From positions 124,001 through 188,000 of the forward strand of contig NZ_LGYZ01000087.1 in NCBI RefSeq assembly GCF_001310275.1: a stretch of 64,000 nt of DNA, written 5' to 3'. The notes beneath the pieces were generated by a model. That model saw only the letters and a program-made list of their open reading frames with translations. It ran no database searches and was not told where the DNA came from. This DNA is from Nocardia arizonensis. GTDB taxonomy: Bacteria; Actinomycetota; Actinomycetes; Mycobacteriales; Mycobacteriaceae. Below, one piece after another: positions 42,618 to 51,517 of this stretch (position 1 is its first letter; each line of letters starts with the position of its first letter). Position numbers and translations under genes: made by a program.

Positions 42618-44747
42618 ATGAAACGCATCTCCGTCGACATTGGCGGCACGTTCACCGACTGCTTCTTCGTCTGGAACGACAATTATGTCGAGGCGAAGGC
42701 CCTCACCACCCACCACAATCTGGCGCTTGGCTTCAACGAGGCCCTCGATCTGGCCTGTAAGCGCGCCGGGCTGGACCGAGGCCAGGTGTTGTCCGAGGTT
42801 GACTCGGTCCGCTACGCCACCACTCTCGGCACCAACGCGCTGATCGAGCGCAAGGGACCGAAAGTCGCCGCGATCGTCACCCACGGCTTCGAGGACACCA
42901 TTCCGCTGTCCCGCGGCCGCGGCTATGGCGAGGGCCTGGACCACTCGATGCAGCAGAACCTGCCCGCAGCCGAACGTCCCGAGCCAATCGTGCCCCGGCA
43001 TCTGATCCGTTCGGTCAAGGAACGCATGAACTCGGCTGGCAAGATCGTTGCCGAGCTCGATCCCGAGGACGTGCGCGCGGTAGTGCGTGAGCTGGTCGAC
43101 GCCGGCGCCGAGGCGATCGTGGTATCTCTGGTCAACGCGACCGAGAATCCCGTTCACGAGCTCGCGATCCAGGAGATCATCCTTGCGGAGTTCCCCGCAC
43201 ACGAGCTCGGCGCCATCCCGGTTCTACTCGGTCACCAGGTCTCCGGCCGCAAGGGCGAGTACGTGCGGGCGACGTCGACCATCGTCGACGGCTTCCTGCA
43301 CGAGATCATGTTCCATGCGTTGTCGCAGCTGTCGAACAACCTGCGCGATTCCGGCTACGACAAGCCGATGCTGGTCATCCACAACTCCGGCGGCATGGCG
43401 CAGATGAACTCCACTGACGCCCTTCAGACCATCCACTCCGGACCGATCGCCGGCGTCGGAGCGGCCGAACACCTGTCCAACGAGACCGGTCTCGGGCACG
43501 TCATCTCCACCGACATGGGCGGGACCTCATTCGACATCGGCCTGGTCCCCGAAGGGGGCGTGAAGCACTACGACTTCCTGCCGACGATCGACCGCTGGCT
43601 GGTCTCGGTGCCGATGGTTCATCTCGACACCCTCGGCGCCGGTGGTGGCTCGATCGCCACCTACGACCGGATCCACAACTCGATCAAGATCGGCCCGGAG
43701 TCAGCGGGATCCAACCCCGGCCCGGCCTGCTATGACCGCGGCGGTCTGCGGCCGACGGTCACCGACGCCGATCTGCTGCTGGGCTACTTGGACCAGGACA
43801 ACTACGCCAATGGCTACATCCAGCTCAACCCAAAGCGGTCCCGGTTCGCCATCGAGGAAACTCTGTGCGACCCGCTCGATATGGATGTGATCGACATTGC
43901 CCGGGCGATCAAGGACGGTGTCGACGAGCAGATGGCGATCGGCATCGGCAAGGAGCTGCGGGTCCGCGGTTACCTGCCGGAGGACTTCACGATGCTCGCC
44001 TACGGCGGCAACGGCCCGTTGCACGCTTGTGGCATCGCCCGGCACGCCGGTATCAAGCGGGTGCTGGCCCCGCCGTTCTCGTCGGTATTCTCCGCCTGCG
44101 GCGCCGGGAACATGAAGCAGCTGCACTTCCACGAGCGCGGCGTGCACGTCACCATGTACAACGCGACCACCCGGGCGTTGTACGACTCCTACACCGAGTT
44201 CAACGCCGTGGTCGAGGAACTGGAGGCGCGCGGGCGGGAGGATCTCGTCCGGCAGGGTTTCGCCGCCGAGGATGTCGAGTTCCGTCTGGAACTGGACATG
44301 CGGTACGGCAACCAGCTGCTCACCCAGGCCGTTGCGTTGGAGGATCTCAACCGTCTCAACGGTGTCGGTGACGTTCTGGCCGTGATTAAGACCTTCGGCG
44401 ACGTCTACAGTCACCGCTTCGGGGCCTCCAGCGCCGCCCCGGAGGCCGGTATCCGGTGTAACACCATCCGGGTTGCCTCCTTCGTCAACGGGGACGTGGT
44501 GAGCTTCGACGCCCTCGATGCCGGCGGCGAGCGGACGGTTCCGGCGGAGGTCTCCCACCGCGAGGTCGTCTTCATCGGGCACGACGATCCCATTAGCACG
44601 CCGGTCTACGACCAGAGCGCGCTCGTGCACCAGCACATGATTCCCGGTCCGGCGATCGTCTCCACGGAGAACACCACCTACCTCGTCGAACCAGGCTGGC
44701 GGTTGGAGCCGACCCGCCAGGGCGCGGTGTGGTTCTTCCAGGACTGA
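42618..44747 (+). CDS. Ketone carboxylase beta-type subunit (hydantoinase A family, ~77 kDa)
   Basis: 709 residues, close in length to acetone carboxylase beta (AcxA, about 717). The N-terminal ATPase motif is SVDIGGTFTDCFFVWN, and the second lobe has STDMGGTSFDIGLV and HLDTLGAGGGSIA with the bound-nucleotide loop; NPGPACYDRGGLRPTVTDA is the oxoprolinase signature. In acetone carboxylase this subunit helps activate substrate and bicarbonate with ATP. Its resemblance to AcxA is greater than that of the 40214 gene product, so the operon has two different HyuA-type subunits, as acetophenone carboxylase has. Confidence 0.88.
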   Translation: MKRISVDIGGTFTDCFFVWNDNYVEAKALTTHHNLALGFNEALDLACKRAGLDRGQVLSEVDSVRYATTLGTNALIERKGPKVAAIVTHGFEDTIPLSRGRGYGEGLDHSMQQNLPAAERPEPIVPRHLIRSVKERMNSAGKIVAELDPEDVRAVVRELVDAGAEAIVVSLVNATENPVHELAIQEIILAEFPAHELGAIPVLLGHQVSGRKGEYVRATSTIVDGFLHEIMFHALSQLSNNLRDSGYDKPMLVIHNSGGMAQMNSTDALQTIHSGPIAGVGAAEHLSNETGLGHVISTDMGGTSFDIGLVPEGGVKHYDFLPTIDRWLVSVPMVHLDTLGAGGGSIATYDRIHNSIKIGPESAGSNPGPACYDRGGLRPTVTDADLLLGYLDQDNYANGYIQLNPKRSRFAIEETLCDPLDMDVIDIARAIKDGVDEQMAIGIGKELRVRGYLPEDFTMLAYGGNGPLHACGIARHAGIKRVLAPPFSSVFSACGAGNMKQLHFHERGVHVTMYNATTRALYDSYTEFNAVVEELEARGREDLVRQGFAAEDVEFRLELDMRYGNQLLTQAVALEDLNRLNGVGDVLAVIKTFGDVYSHRFGASSAAPEAGIRCNTIRVASFVNGDVVSFDALDAGGERTVPAEVSHREVVFIGHDDPISTPVYDQSALVHQHMIPGPAIVSTENTTYLVEPGWRLEPTRQGAVWFFQD

Positions 44748-44779
44748 CCACTCACACCTCATCACACGGAGCCACTGAC

Positions 44780-47083
44780 ATGACCAGCATTGAAGACAAG
44801 CCGTCGACCACCCTGACCGAGCAGGAGCAGGAGTGGGTCGACAAGTTCATGGACGAGACGACCCTGTTTCTCGGCCCCGACCCGGCCATCATGCGTGACC
44901 ACAGCATCTCCGCACGGTCCACGCATGAGGAGCTGGCGATCGCAGCCGGCGTCGACCGCCTGCAGGTCGAGCGAATCCGCAAGCGGATCGCCGGCGCGCT
45001 CGACGAGGGCTACGAGATGTGCGAGGCGCAGGGCGCGGCACCGGGCGCGAAATGGGGTGACCTCACCACCGCGATCTACACCGCGAACGGCGACGTCTCC
45101 TACCTGTCCTGCCACGGAGTCATCGCCTTCAGCGCGATTCTGCACCACCCGATCCGATACATCATGAAGTACTGGAAGGACGAACCGACCGTCGGTATTC
45201 ACGAAGGCGATGGGTTCATCCACAACGACGCGCGGTTCGGCAACATCCACAACACCGACCAGTCGATGATCATGCCGATCATGCGCGACGGCCAGGTCAT
45301 CGCCTGGGTCGCCGCCACGATCCACGAGGGTGAGAACGGCGCCTGCGAGCCGGGTGGTATGCCCTCCGGTTCGGAAACGCCGTTCGACGACGGGCTGCGG
45401 ATGAGCCCGTTCAAGATCGTCGAACGTGGCCACCTGCGCCGCGACCTGCTGACCTTCCTGCAGCATTCGGTGCGGGACCCGAAACTGCAGCTCGCCGACC
45501 TGAAGGTGAAGATCACCGCAGTGCGCAAGATCATGTCGCGGATCGACAAGATCATCGAGGAGGTGGGAGTCGACACCTTCGTCGGGGCCCTGCGCACCAC
45601 GGTCGAGGACGTCGACACCGAGGTGCGGCGGCGGATCAGCGAACTGCCCGACGGCACCTACCGGTTGGACCAGTTCATGGACTCCACCCTCAAAGAGAAC
45701 ATCCTCATCAAGTTCGCCTGCAAGGTGACCGTCAAGGGCGAACAGATGACCGTCGATCTGCGCGGCACCGGGCCGGAGATCCTCAATCGCGCCATCAACA
45801 GCCCACTGTGCTCGGTGAAATCGATGTTCATGCAGGCGATCCTGGCGTTCTGGTGGCCGGACCTGCCGCGCTGTACGTCGGCGATGAGCTGCATCGAGAT
45901 CATCTCCGACGAGGGCACCTGGGCCGATGCCTCCTACGACGCTCCGATGGGCCAGTCACTGCAGGCATCCTTCCGCGGCTTCTCCGCCCTGCAGGCACTC
46001 TACAGCCGGATGTCGTTCTCCACTCCGAAAAAGTACAGCAACGTTGTCGCACCCTGGTTCAACCAGATCAACACCTTTCTGTGGGGTGGGATCACCCAGC
46101 ACGGCGACATGGTCGGCAACCTCTGCGCGGACCTCAACGGCATGCCCGGTGGCGCCAAGCCGTTCCACGACGGCGAGGACGCGGTTTCACCGCTGTTCTG
46201 TGCGATGGCCGACACCGCCGAGCAGGAGGTCATGGAGGAGGAGGTCCCCTTCATGCAGCTGGTATCCAAGCGACTGGTCCGCGACAACATGGGCTTCGGG
46301 AAGTTCACCGGCGGCATGGGTTACGAGATGATCGTCGCTGCCGAGGGCACCCCGCAGTGGGGCTTCATGACGGTAACCTCGGGTGCGAAGTTCTCCTCAA
46401 TCTATGGCATGTACGGAGGCTACGGCTGCGGCACCTACCCGCTGGCCATGGTCAAGGGAACCAACGTCTACGAACACATCCGCCGGGACAACTCCAAGTT
46501 CGATCTCTCGATCGAGAAGGTCATGAACGAGCGGCCGTTCGAGGACGGGCGCTACTCGACCTACCACATGGGTCTGCAGTTCGACATCGCCAAGGACGGC
46601 GAGCTGTACATGATCAGCCAGGGTGCCGGCGGTGGTTACGGTGACCCGCTGGAACGGCTGCCCGAATCGGTGGTCAAGGACGCCGAACTCGGTCGGATCA
46701 CCCAGAAGGTCGCCGAGGACATCTTCGGCGTGCGCTACGACCCGCAAACCTTCCGCCTGGACGTCGAGGGCACCCAGGCGGCGCGTGAGGCGGCCCGCAA
46801 GGCGCGGCTCCAGCGCGGCAAGCCGTACACCGAGTTCTACCAGGAGTTCGTCAAGCCAAAGCCGACGGAAGACCTCTACTACTACGGTTCATGGGGCTCG
46901 GACACCGAGGAGATCACCGCGACCGTCTTCACTATCGACGGGCCGCAACAGGTCACCGCACCACTGAAGGAACTGCCGATCGTCATGATCCCGGACCGCC
47001 GGGAAGTCAAGATCGCCCAGCTCGAGGCACGGGTGCGCGATCTGGAGGACAAGCACGGAGAGAACTTCCGGCGTCTCGCCTGA
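44780..47083 (+). CDS. Ketone carboxylase alpha-type subunit (hydantoinase B family, ~86 kDa)
   Basis: 767 residues, the length of acetone carboxylase alpha (AcxB). It begins with the family's long N-terminal arm (QEWVDKFMDETTLFLGPDP) and carries the metal-site region GDGFIHNDARFGNIHNTD and the C-terminal HyuB motif GAGGGYGDPLERLPE. In acetone carboxylase this subunit holds the Mn site where the enol phosphate and carboxyphosphate-derived CO2 combine. It should be the catalytic carboxylating subunit. Confidence 0.9.
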   Translation: MTSIEDKPSTTLTEQEQEWVDKFMDETTLFLGPDPAIMRDHSISARSTHEELAIAAGVDRLQVERIRKRIAGALDEGYEMCEAQGAAPGAKWGDLTTAIYTANGDVSYLSCHGVIAFSAILHHPIRYIMKYWKDEPTVGIHEGDGFIHNDARFGNIHNTDQSMIMPIMRDGQVIAWVAATIHEGENGACEPGGMPSGSETPFDDGLRMSPFKIVERGHLRRDLLTFLQHSVRDPKLQLADLKVKITAVRKIMSRIDKIIEEVGVDTFVGALRTTVEDVDTEVRRRISELPDGTYRLDQFMDSTLKENILIKFACKVTVKGEQMTVDLRGTGPEILNRAINSPLCSVKSMFMQAILAFWWPDLPRCTSAMSCIEIISDEGTWADASYDAPMGQSLQASFRGFSALQALYSRMSFSTPKKYSNVVAPWFNQINTFLWGGITQHGDMVGNLCADLNGMPGGAKPFHDGEDAVSPLFCAMADTAEQEVMEEEVPFMQLVSKRLVRDNMGFGKFTGGMGYEMIVAAEGTPQWGFMTVTSGAKFSSIYGMYGGYGCGTYPLAMVKGTNVYEHIRRDNSKFDLSIEKVMNERPFEDGRYSTYHMGLQFDIAKDGELYMISQGAGGGYGDPLERLPESVVKDAELGRITQKVAEDIFGVRYDPQTFRLDVEGTQAAREAARKARLQRGKPYTEFYQEFVKPKPTEDLYYYGSWGSDTEEITATVFTIDGPQQVTAPLKELPIVMIPDRREVKIAQLEARVRDLEDKHGENFRRLA

Positions 47084-47168
47084 CAACCCGTGCCGCCGGG
47101 CGGGTGCGGGACCCGGTTCTCGTCCCGGGTGTCGCACCCGTCTCGCCATTCACCAGCCAGGAGAAATC

Positions 47169-47975
47169 ATGTCTTCATCCCTGCAGTCCCTGGTCAGGAC
47201 GCCGCCCAGCGGTCGCTCACGACCGCTGCTGGTCGACTCCGACGCCTACGCCACGACCGTCATTCGCCAGGGGAACCCGATTCCGTGGACCGACCTCAGC
47301 GCGCTGTCCGGCCACGTCGCCCAGGTCCACTCCCTGCTCGACCCCGATGCGCTCTGGGCGGATGTCGAGGCCCTCACCGGTGCGCATCTCGGCGCCGGCC
47401 CGAGCCTCGTGACACGGATGGGAGCGCGGTCGCGCACCGGCTACCCATTGCGCACCATGCTCGGAGCCGAGGCATTGGTGGATCGGATCCTCACCACCGT
47501 GCGCACCCTGGCCGACGCGACACGACGGCCGGTCGTCCTCGATGTGCCTTCCCCCGCGCGCTGGCTAGGCCGGGTCCACGCGCTGGTCGGGAACCCATTG
47601 GCCACTGTCGATTACGACGCCGCCGACAGCGCCTCGATGTACCTCGCCGAATGGCTTGGCAAGCTGGGGCCACTGCCGATCGCACTCGTGCTGCTCGACG
47701 CCCGGACATCCGACGGGGACGCCGCGGTCACCACGACGGAGACGACATCGTCCTACTCGTCGATCATCAACGTGGCCAGTCATTTTGGCTGGACCCTCGC
47801 ACTGCGGTCCGAGCACACGGTGGAGGTGGCGGTCGGCGCCCCGGACATCGCGCTTGTGCCTGAGGACTACTGGCTCGATGACGCCGAATTCGGTGCGGCG
47901 GAGGTTCTGCTCGCGACCATCCCCGCCACGGCGTCTCCGGAAAAGGTGCTCGATCGGCACGCGCGGATCGGCTGA
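47169..47975 (+). CDS. Accessory ketone-carboxylase protein, Apc5-like by position
   Basis: 268 residues, no standard domain recognised. It lies 85 bases after the alpha subunit and just before the CoA-transferase genes. Its size (about 28 kDa) and position recall the fifth, loosely bound subunit (about 34 kDa) of acetophenone carboxylase in Aromatoleum. The sequence is alpha/beta in character (RPVVLDVPSPARWLGRVHAL, LPIALVLLDARTSDGDAAV), with no membrane helix. Assignment as carboxylase subunit is inference from context. Confidence 0.55.
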   Translation: MSSSLQSLVRTPPSGRSRPLLVDSDAYATTVIRQGNPIPWTDLSALSGHVAQVHSLLDPDALWADVEALTGAHLGAGPSLVTRMGARSRTGYPLRTMLGAEALVDRILTTVRTLADATRRPVVLDVPSPARWLGRVHALVGNPLATVDYDAADSASMYLAEWLGKLGPLPIALVLLDARTSDGDAAVTTTETTSSYSSIINVASHFGWTLALRSEHTVEVAVGAPDIALVPEDYWLDDAEFGAAEVLLATIPATASPEKVLDRHARIG

Positions 47976-47985
47976 GAGGCGAATC

Positions 47986-48792
47986 ATGGACAAGGTTGTC
48001 AACACCGCCGATCGGGCCGTCAAGGAGGTCGAGACCGGGATGACGATTGCTACGGGCGGATTCGGGATCTGTGGCATCCCCGCGGTGCTGCTCGAAGCGC
48101 TCGCCCGCCGCAGTAGCCGGGAACTCACCATCGTCTCCAACAACTGCGGACTCGCCGGAATCGGCAACTCGCTGCTGCTGGAGAATCGCCAGATCCGACG
48201 GCTCATCGCATCCTACGTGGGCGAGAACAAGGAACTCGAACGACAGTATCTGCAGGGCGAGGTCGAGATCGAGCTCACCCCGCAGGGAACACTCGCCGAA
48301 CGGCTGCGCGCTGGCGGTGCGGGGATCGCCGCCTTTTACACTCGGACCGGGGTCGGCACCCAGGTCGCTGGTGGCGGGCTGCCGGTCCGGTACGCCGAGG
48401 ACGGGTCCGTCGCCGTCGCCTCCGCCGCGAAGCCGACCAAGCTATTCGCCTGGGACGGTGCCGAGCAAACGTTCGTCCTCGAAGAGGCGCTGCGGCCGGA
48501 CGTCGCCCTGATACGAGCGTGGCAGGGCGACCGGCACGGCAACCTCGTGTTCCGGAAGGCCGCGCGCAACTTCAACCCGCTGTGCGCGATGGCCGCGCGC
48601 TGGACCGTCGCCGAGGTCGAGCATCTGGTCGACCCGGGCGACATCGACCCCGACCAGGTGCACCTACCGGGGATCTACGTCGACCAGGTGCTGCCGCTCA
48701 CCCCGGAGCAGGCCGCGGACAAGGGCATCGAGCGCCGAACGGTCCAGGCGCACCCGGCCGGCGAGCTGGCCACGCACGAAGGAGCACGTTGA
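47986..48792 (+). CDS. 3-oxoacid CoA-transferase subunit A
   Basis: 268 residues of the CoA-transferase family I alpha type: the opening GMTIATGGFGICGIPAVLL and the VSNNCGLAGIGNSLLL loop are intact. With the next gene it transfers CoA, normally from succinyl-CoA, to a 3-oxo acid such as acetoacetate. It begins 10 bases after the preceding stop and overlaps the B subunit gene by one base. This gives the cluster a second, ATP-saving route to the beta-ketoacyl-CoA beside the ligase. Confidence 0.92.
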   Translation: MDKVVNTADRAVKEVETGMTIATGGFGICGIPAVLLEALARRSSRELTIVSNNCGLAGIGNSLLLENRQIRRLIASYVGENKELERQYLQGEVEIELTPQGTLAERLRAGGAGIAAFYTRTGVGTQVAGGGLPVRYAEDGSVAVASAAKPTKLFAWDGAEQTFVLEEALRPDVALIRAWQGDRHGNLVFRKAARNFNPLCAMAARWTVAEVEHLVDPGDIDPDQVHLPGIYVDQVLPLTPEQAADKGIERRTVQAHPAGELATHEGAR

Positions 48793-49424
48793 TGGCATGG
48801 AACCGTGACCAGATGGCCGCCCGGGCCGCGGCCGAACTGCACGACGGTGACTACGTCAACCTGGGCATCGGGTTGCCGACGCTGGTCCCCGGGCATGTGC
48901 CGTCGGGGGTCCACATCGTCCTCCAATCGGAGAACGGCATTCTGGGCCTGGGCCCCTACCCTCGGGAGGGGGGAGAGGACCCCGACCTCATCAACGCCGG
49001 GAAGGAGACGGTGACGACGACAGTCGGGGCGAGCTTCTTCGACTCGGCGACGAGCTTCGGCATGATCCGCTCTGGAAAGGTAGACGCGGCGATCCTGGGC
49101 GGAATGCAGGTCAGCGAGCGGGGCGACCTGAGCAACTGGGTCGTGCCCGGCAAGCTCGTCAAGGGCATGGGCGGGGCCATGGATCTCGTCCACGGCGCCC
49201 AGCGGGTCATCGTCCTCATGGAACACGTCGCCAAGGACGGCACACTGAAGATCATGCGCCACAACACCCTTCCGCTCACTGGCGAGGCCGTGGTCCATCG
49301 CATCATCACCGACCTGGCGGTCCTCGACGTGACCGATGAGGGCCTGCGTCTGGTCGAATGCGCGTCCGGCGTGCGAGCCGAGCAGGTACGGGCGTCGACG
49401 GACGCGCCGGTACTGGAGAATTGA
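48792..49424 (+). CDS. 3-oxoacid CoA-transferase subunit B
   Basis: 210 residues. The catalytic glutamate lies in LQSENGILGLGPYPREG, which is the family signature, and DYVNLGIGLPTLVPGHVP opens the domain. It is the partner of the A subunit, translated from TGATG-coupled genes. Substrate preference (acetoacetate or an aryl analogue) cannot be told. Confidence 0.93.
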   Translation: MAWNRDQMAARAAAELHDGDYVNLGIGLPTLVPGHVPSGVHIVLQSENGILGLGPYPREGGEDPDLINAGKETVTTTVGASFFDSATSFGMIRSGKVDAAILGGMQVSERGDLSNWVVPGKLVKGMGGAMDLVHGAQRVIVLMEHVAKDGTLKIMRHNTLPLTGEAVVHRIITDLAVLDVTDEGLRLVECASGVRAEQVRASTDAPVLEN

Positions 49425-49696
49425 CCGCCTCGCCGAGCGAAGCGGCAAGCAGCCGAACAAGCACGGCTGGCAAGGCTCGTTGATATCAGCAGCCAGTGCA
49501 GACCTGGCCAGCCGCACCCCACTGACCGTAGCTGTGTCCAGACGGCCGTCTGATGGTGGGGATGCACTGCGTCGCGTCGTCACACCTCACGCAGCCTGCT
49601 CCGACGGGTGGTGGCTGCCCCGATCGGAGGCCGTCATCGCAAAAGACATGTCCAACAACATCCGATTGCACCACAACCGACAGCAAGGATTGAACC

Positions 49697-50752
49697 ATGA
49701 AGGCACTTGTATACGGCGGACCCGGACTCAAGGAGTGGACTGACGTCCCAGACCCGGAGATCCTCCAGCCGACCGACGTTATCGTCCGGGTCGACACCAC
49801 GACCATCTGTGGGTCCGATCTCCATATCCTCAAAGGAGACGTCCCCTCGGTCGAGCCGGGCAGGGTGCTCGGCCACGAGGGCGTCGGTACAGTCGTTGAG
49901 ATCGGTACGGCCGTCAGCACCTTGACAGTCGGTGACCGAGTGATCATCTCCTGCATGACTGCTTGTGGCTCCTGCGGGTATTGCCGTACCGGCCTCTACT
50001 CGCACTGTCTCGCCGACGAAGGTGTCCCTGGTCTCGGGTGGGCGCTGGGTCACGTCCTCCACGGCACCCAGGCTGAGTACGTCCGCGTTCCGTTCGCCGA
50101 TCACTCCGTGCACAAAGTCCCGGCGGGAGTCTCCGATGAGGCAGCGGTGATGCTCTCCGACATCCTTCCTACCGGCTTCGAGATCGGCGTCCGTTACGGA
50201 CGAGTCAAGCCCGGCGACGTCGTCGTTGTCATCGGTGCCGGGCCCGTGGGCCTGGCAGCGATCATGACCGCAGGCCTTTACGGAGCCTCGCGCATCATTG
50301 CAGTGGACCTGAACGACAACCGCCGGGACCAGGCTCTCGCCTTCGGGGCAACAGACGCGGTCGACGCGGGCGCTGCCGATTGGGCGTCACAGGTGCGATC
50401 AATGACGGATGGCTTCGGGGTGGACGTCGCGATTGAGGCGGTCGGCGTGCCGACCACCTTTGAGGCCTGTACCCAGATTGTTCGGCCCGGCGGAACGGTC
50501 GCCAACGTGGGTGTGCATGGTGCGCCCGCCGAGCTGCGCCTGCAGGACCTGTGGATCCACGACGTCACGATCACCACGGGCTTGGTCAGTACGTCGACGA
50601 CGCCAATGCTGCTCAACCTTGTCGCCCAGAACAAGCTCGAGGCGGAGCGGTTCGCCACCCACCGGTTCGGCTTCGAAGAGTTCCCGACGGCGTATGACAC
50701 GTTCGCCAACGCCGCAGAGAGCAAGGCACTCAAGGTCATCCTCAATCAGTGA
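49697..50752 (+). CDS. Zinc-dependent secondary-alcohol dehydrogenase (MDR family)
   Basis: 351 residues of the medium-chain dehydrogenase family. The catalytic zinc ligands lie in TTICGSDLHI and GRVLGHEGVGTV, the structural zinc lobe in TACGSCGYCRTGLYSHC, and the NAD-binding fold in VVVVIGAGPVGLAAIMTAG, with an acidic residue after the second strand (AVDLND) that favours NAD. It probably oxidises 2-propanol, 1-phenylethanol or a similar alcohol to the ketone used by the carboxylase. The gene lies 272 bases past the CoA-transferase pair and may have its own promoter. Confidence 0.88.
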   Translation: MKALVYGGPGLKEWTDVPDPEILQPTDVIVRVDTTTICGSDLHILKGDVPSVEPGRVLGHEGVGTVVEIGTAVSTLTVGDRVIISCMTACGSCGYCRTGLYSHCLADEGVPGLGWALGHVLHGTQAEYVRVPFADHSVHKVPAGVSDEAAVMLSDILPTGFEIGVRYGRVKPGDVVVVIGAGPVGLAAIMTAGLYGASRIIAVDLNDNRRDQALAFGATDAVDAGAADWASQVRSMTDGFGVDVAIEAVGVPTTFEACTQIVRPGGTVANVGVHGAPAELRLQDLWIHDVTITTGLVSTSTTPMLLNLVAQNKLEAERFATHRFGFEEFPTAYDTFANAAESKALKVILNQ

Positions 50753-50844
50753 CATTGGGATGAGCGGCGCCTCTTTTGTCAGCGCTTTTGCGCGCTGCTC
50801 GCCTGGCGTCGGCTCAACGCTGGCCGATACGGCACCGGGAACAC

Positions 50845-51068
50845 GAGCGCGGTGCCGTACCGGCCGAGGTCGAAATCCTGCTCGACGGCGGCGTACGCCG
50901 CGGCAGCGACGTCGTCAAAGTCCTCGGCTCGGCGCCCAGGCCGTCATGATCGCCTACCTCTGGGTATGGCCGCCGTCGGTGATATTCAGCATCGGCGTCC
51001 ACAGCACCGCCAACCTCGTCATGGCCGCTATCGCCGCCACGCTTTCCCCGCGAACCGTCGGCCCTTGA
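50845..51068 (+). pseudogene. Fragment of an FMN-dependent alpha-hydroxy-acid dehydrogenase
   Basis: VPAEVEILLDGGVRRGSDVVKVLGS matches, in split form, the FMN-phosphate-binding end of the lactate dehydrogenase/MftD family (LDGGVRRGSDVVKAL). The frame then shifts and continues with AQAVMIAYLWVWPP, recalling ARAVMIGRAYLWGL. Only this C-terminal piece remains, so it is a relic. Confidence 0.5.
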
Positions 51069-51105
51069 GTACCAAGGCCGCGCAGTTAGTGGTGTTGCCC
51101 GGTTG

Positions 51106-51517
51106 TCAACCGGGCAATACTTCGACGCGGATGCTGGTCCGGTAGCTGTGCCGGTCGACGTCGCCCTTGGCTCGGTGTTTCGAGACGGCGCGTTTGACGA
51201 TTCGCGGGTTGGATCGGGCCCGTCGTGGGGGCATCGGCCGGGCACGGACCGCACGGCCGATCTCACCGACCAGACCGGCGGCGAAGACACCTGCGGGGTG
51301 AACGAGCTGATCGCGGGCAGTGTGCAGGGCGATGGTAAAACTCGCGCGGTCCGGTACCAGGTCGGTGCCGGTGACGGCGTCGTGCATCGCGATCCGCAGG
51401 GCCTGGTAGGTGGTGAGTAGAGCGTAAACCTCCTGTTCGACACCGGCGGGAGTACGGGCGCGCAGGACACGTCCGCCGAGGATGCTCGATTTCAGTTCCA
51501 TATACCGGTTTCGATCT
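51106..51517 (-). pseudogene. IS4-family transposase, downstream exon
   Basis: MELKSSILGGRVLRARTPAG, EQEVYALLTTYQALRIAMHD and RARSNPRIVKRAVSKHRAKG are the conserved C-terminus of actinobacterial IS4-type transposases. The sequence AGATCGAAACC at 51517 downwards is the first part of this exon after the group II intron. A one-base loss near 51505 puts the frame out (IET then GIWN, stop), so even spliced RNA would not encode an active enzyme. Confidence 0.8.
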
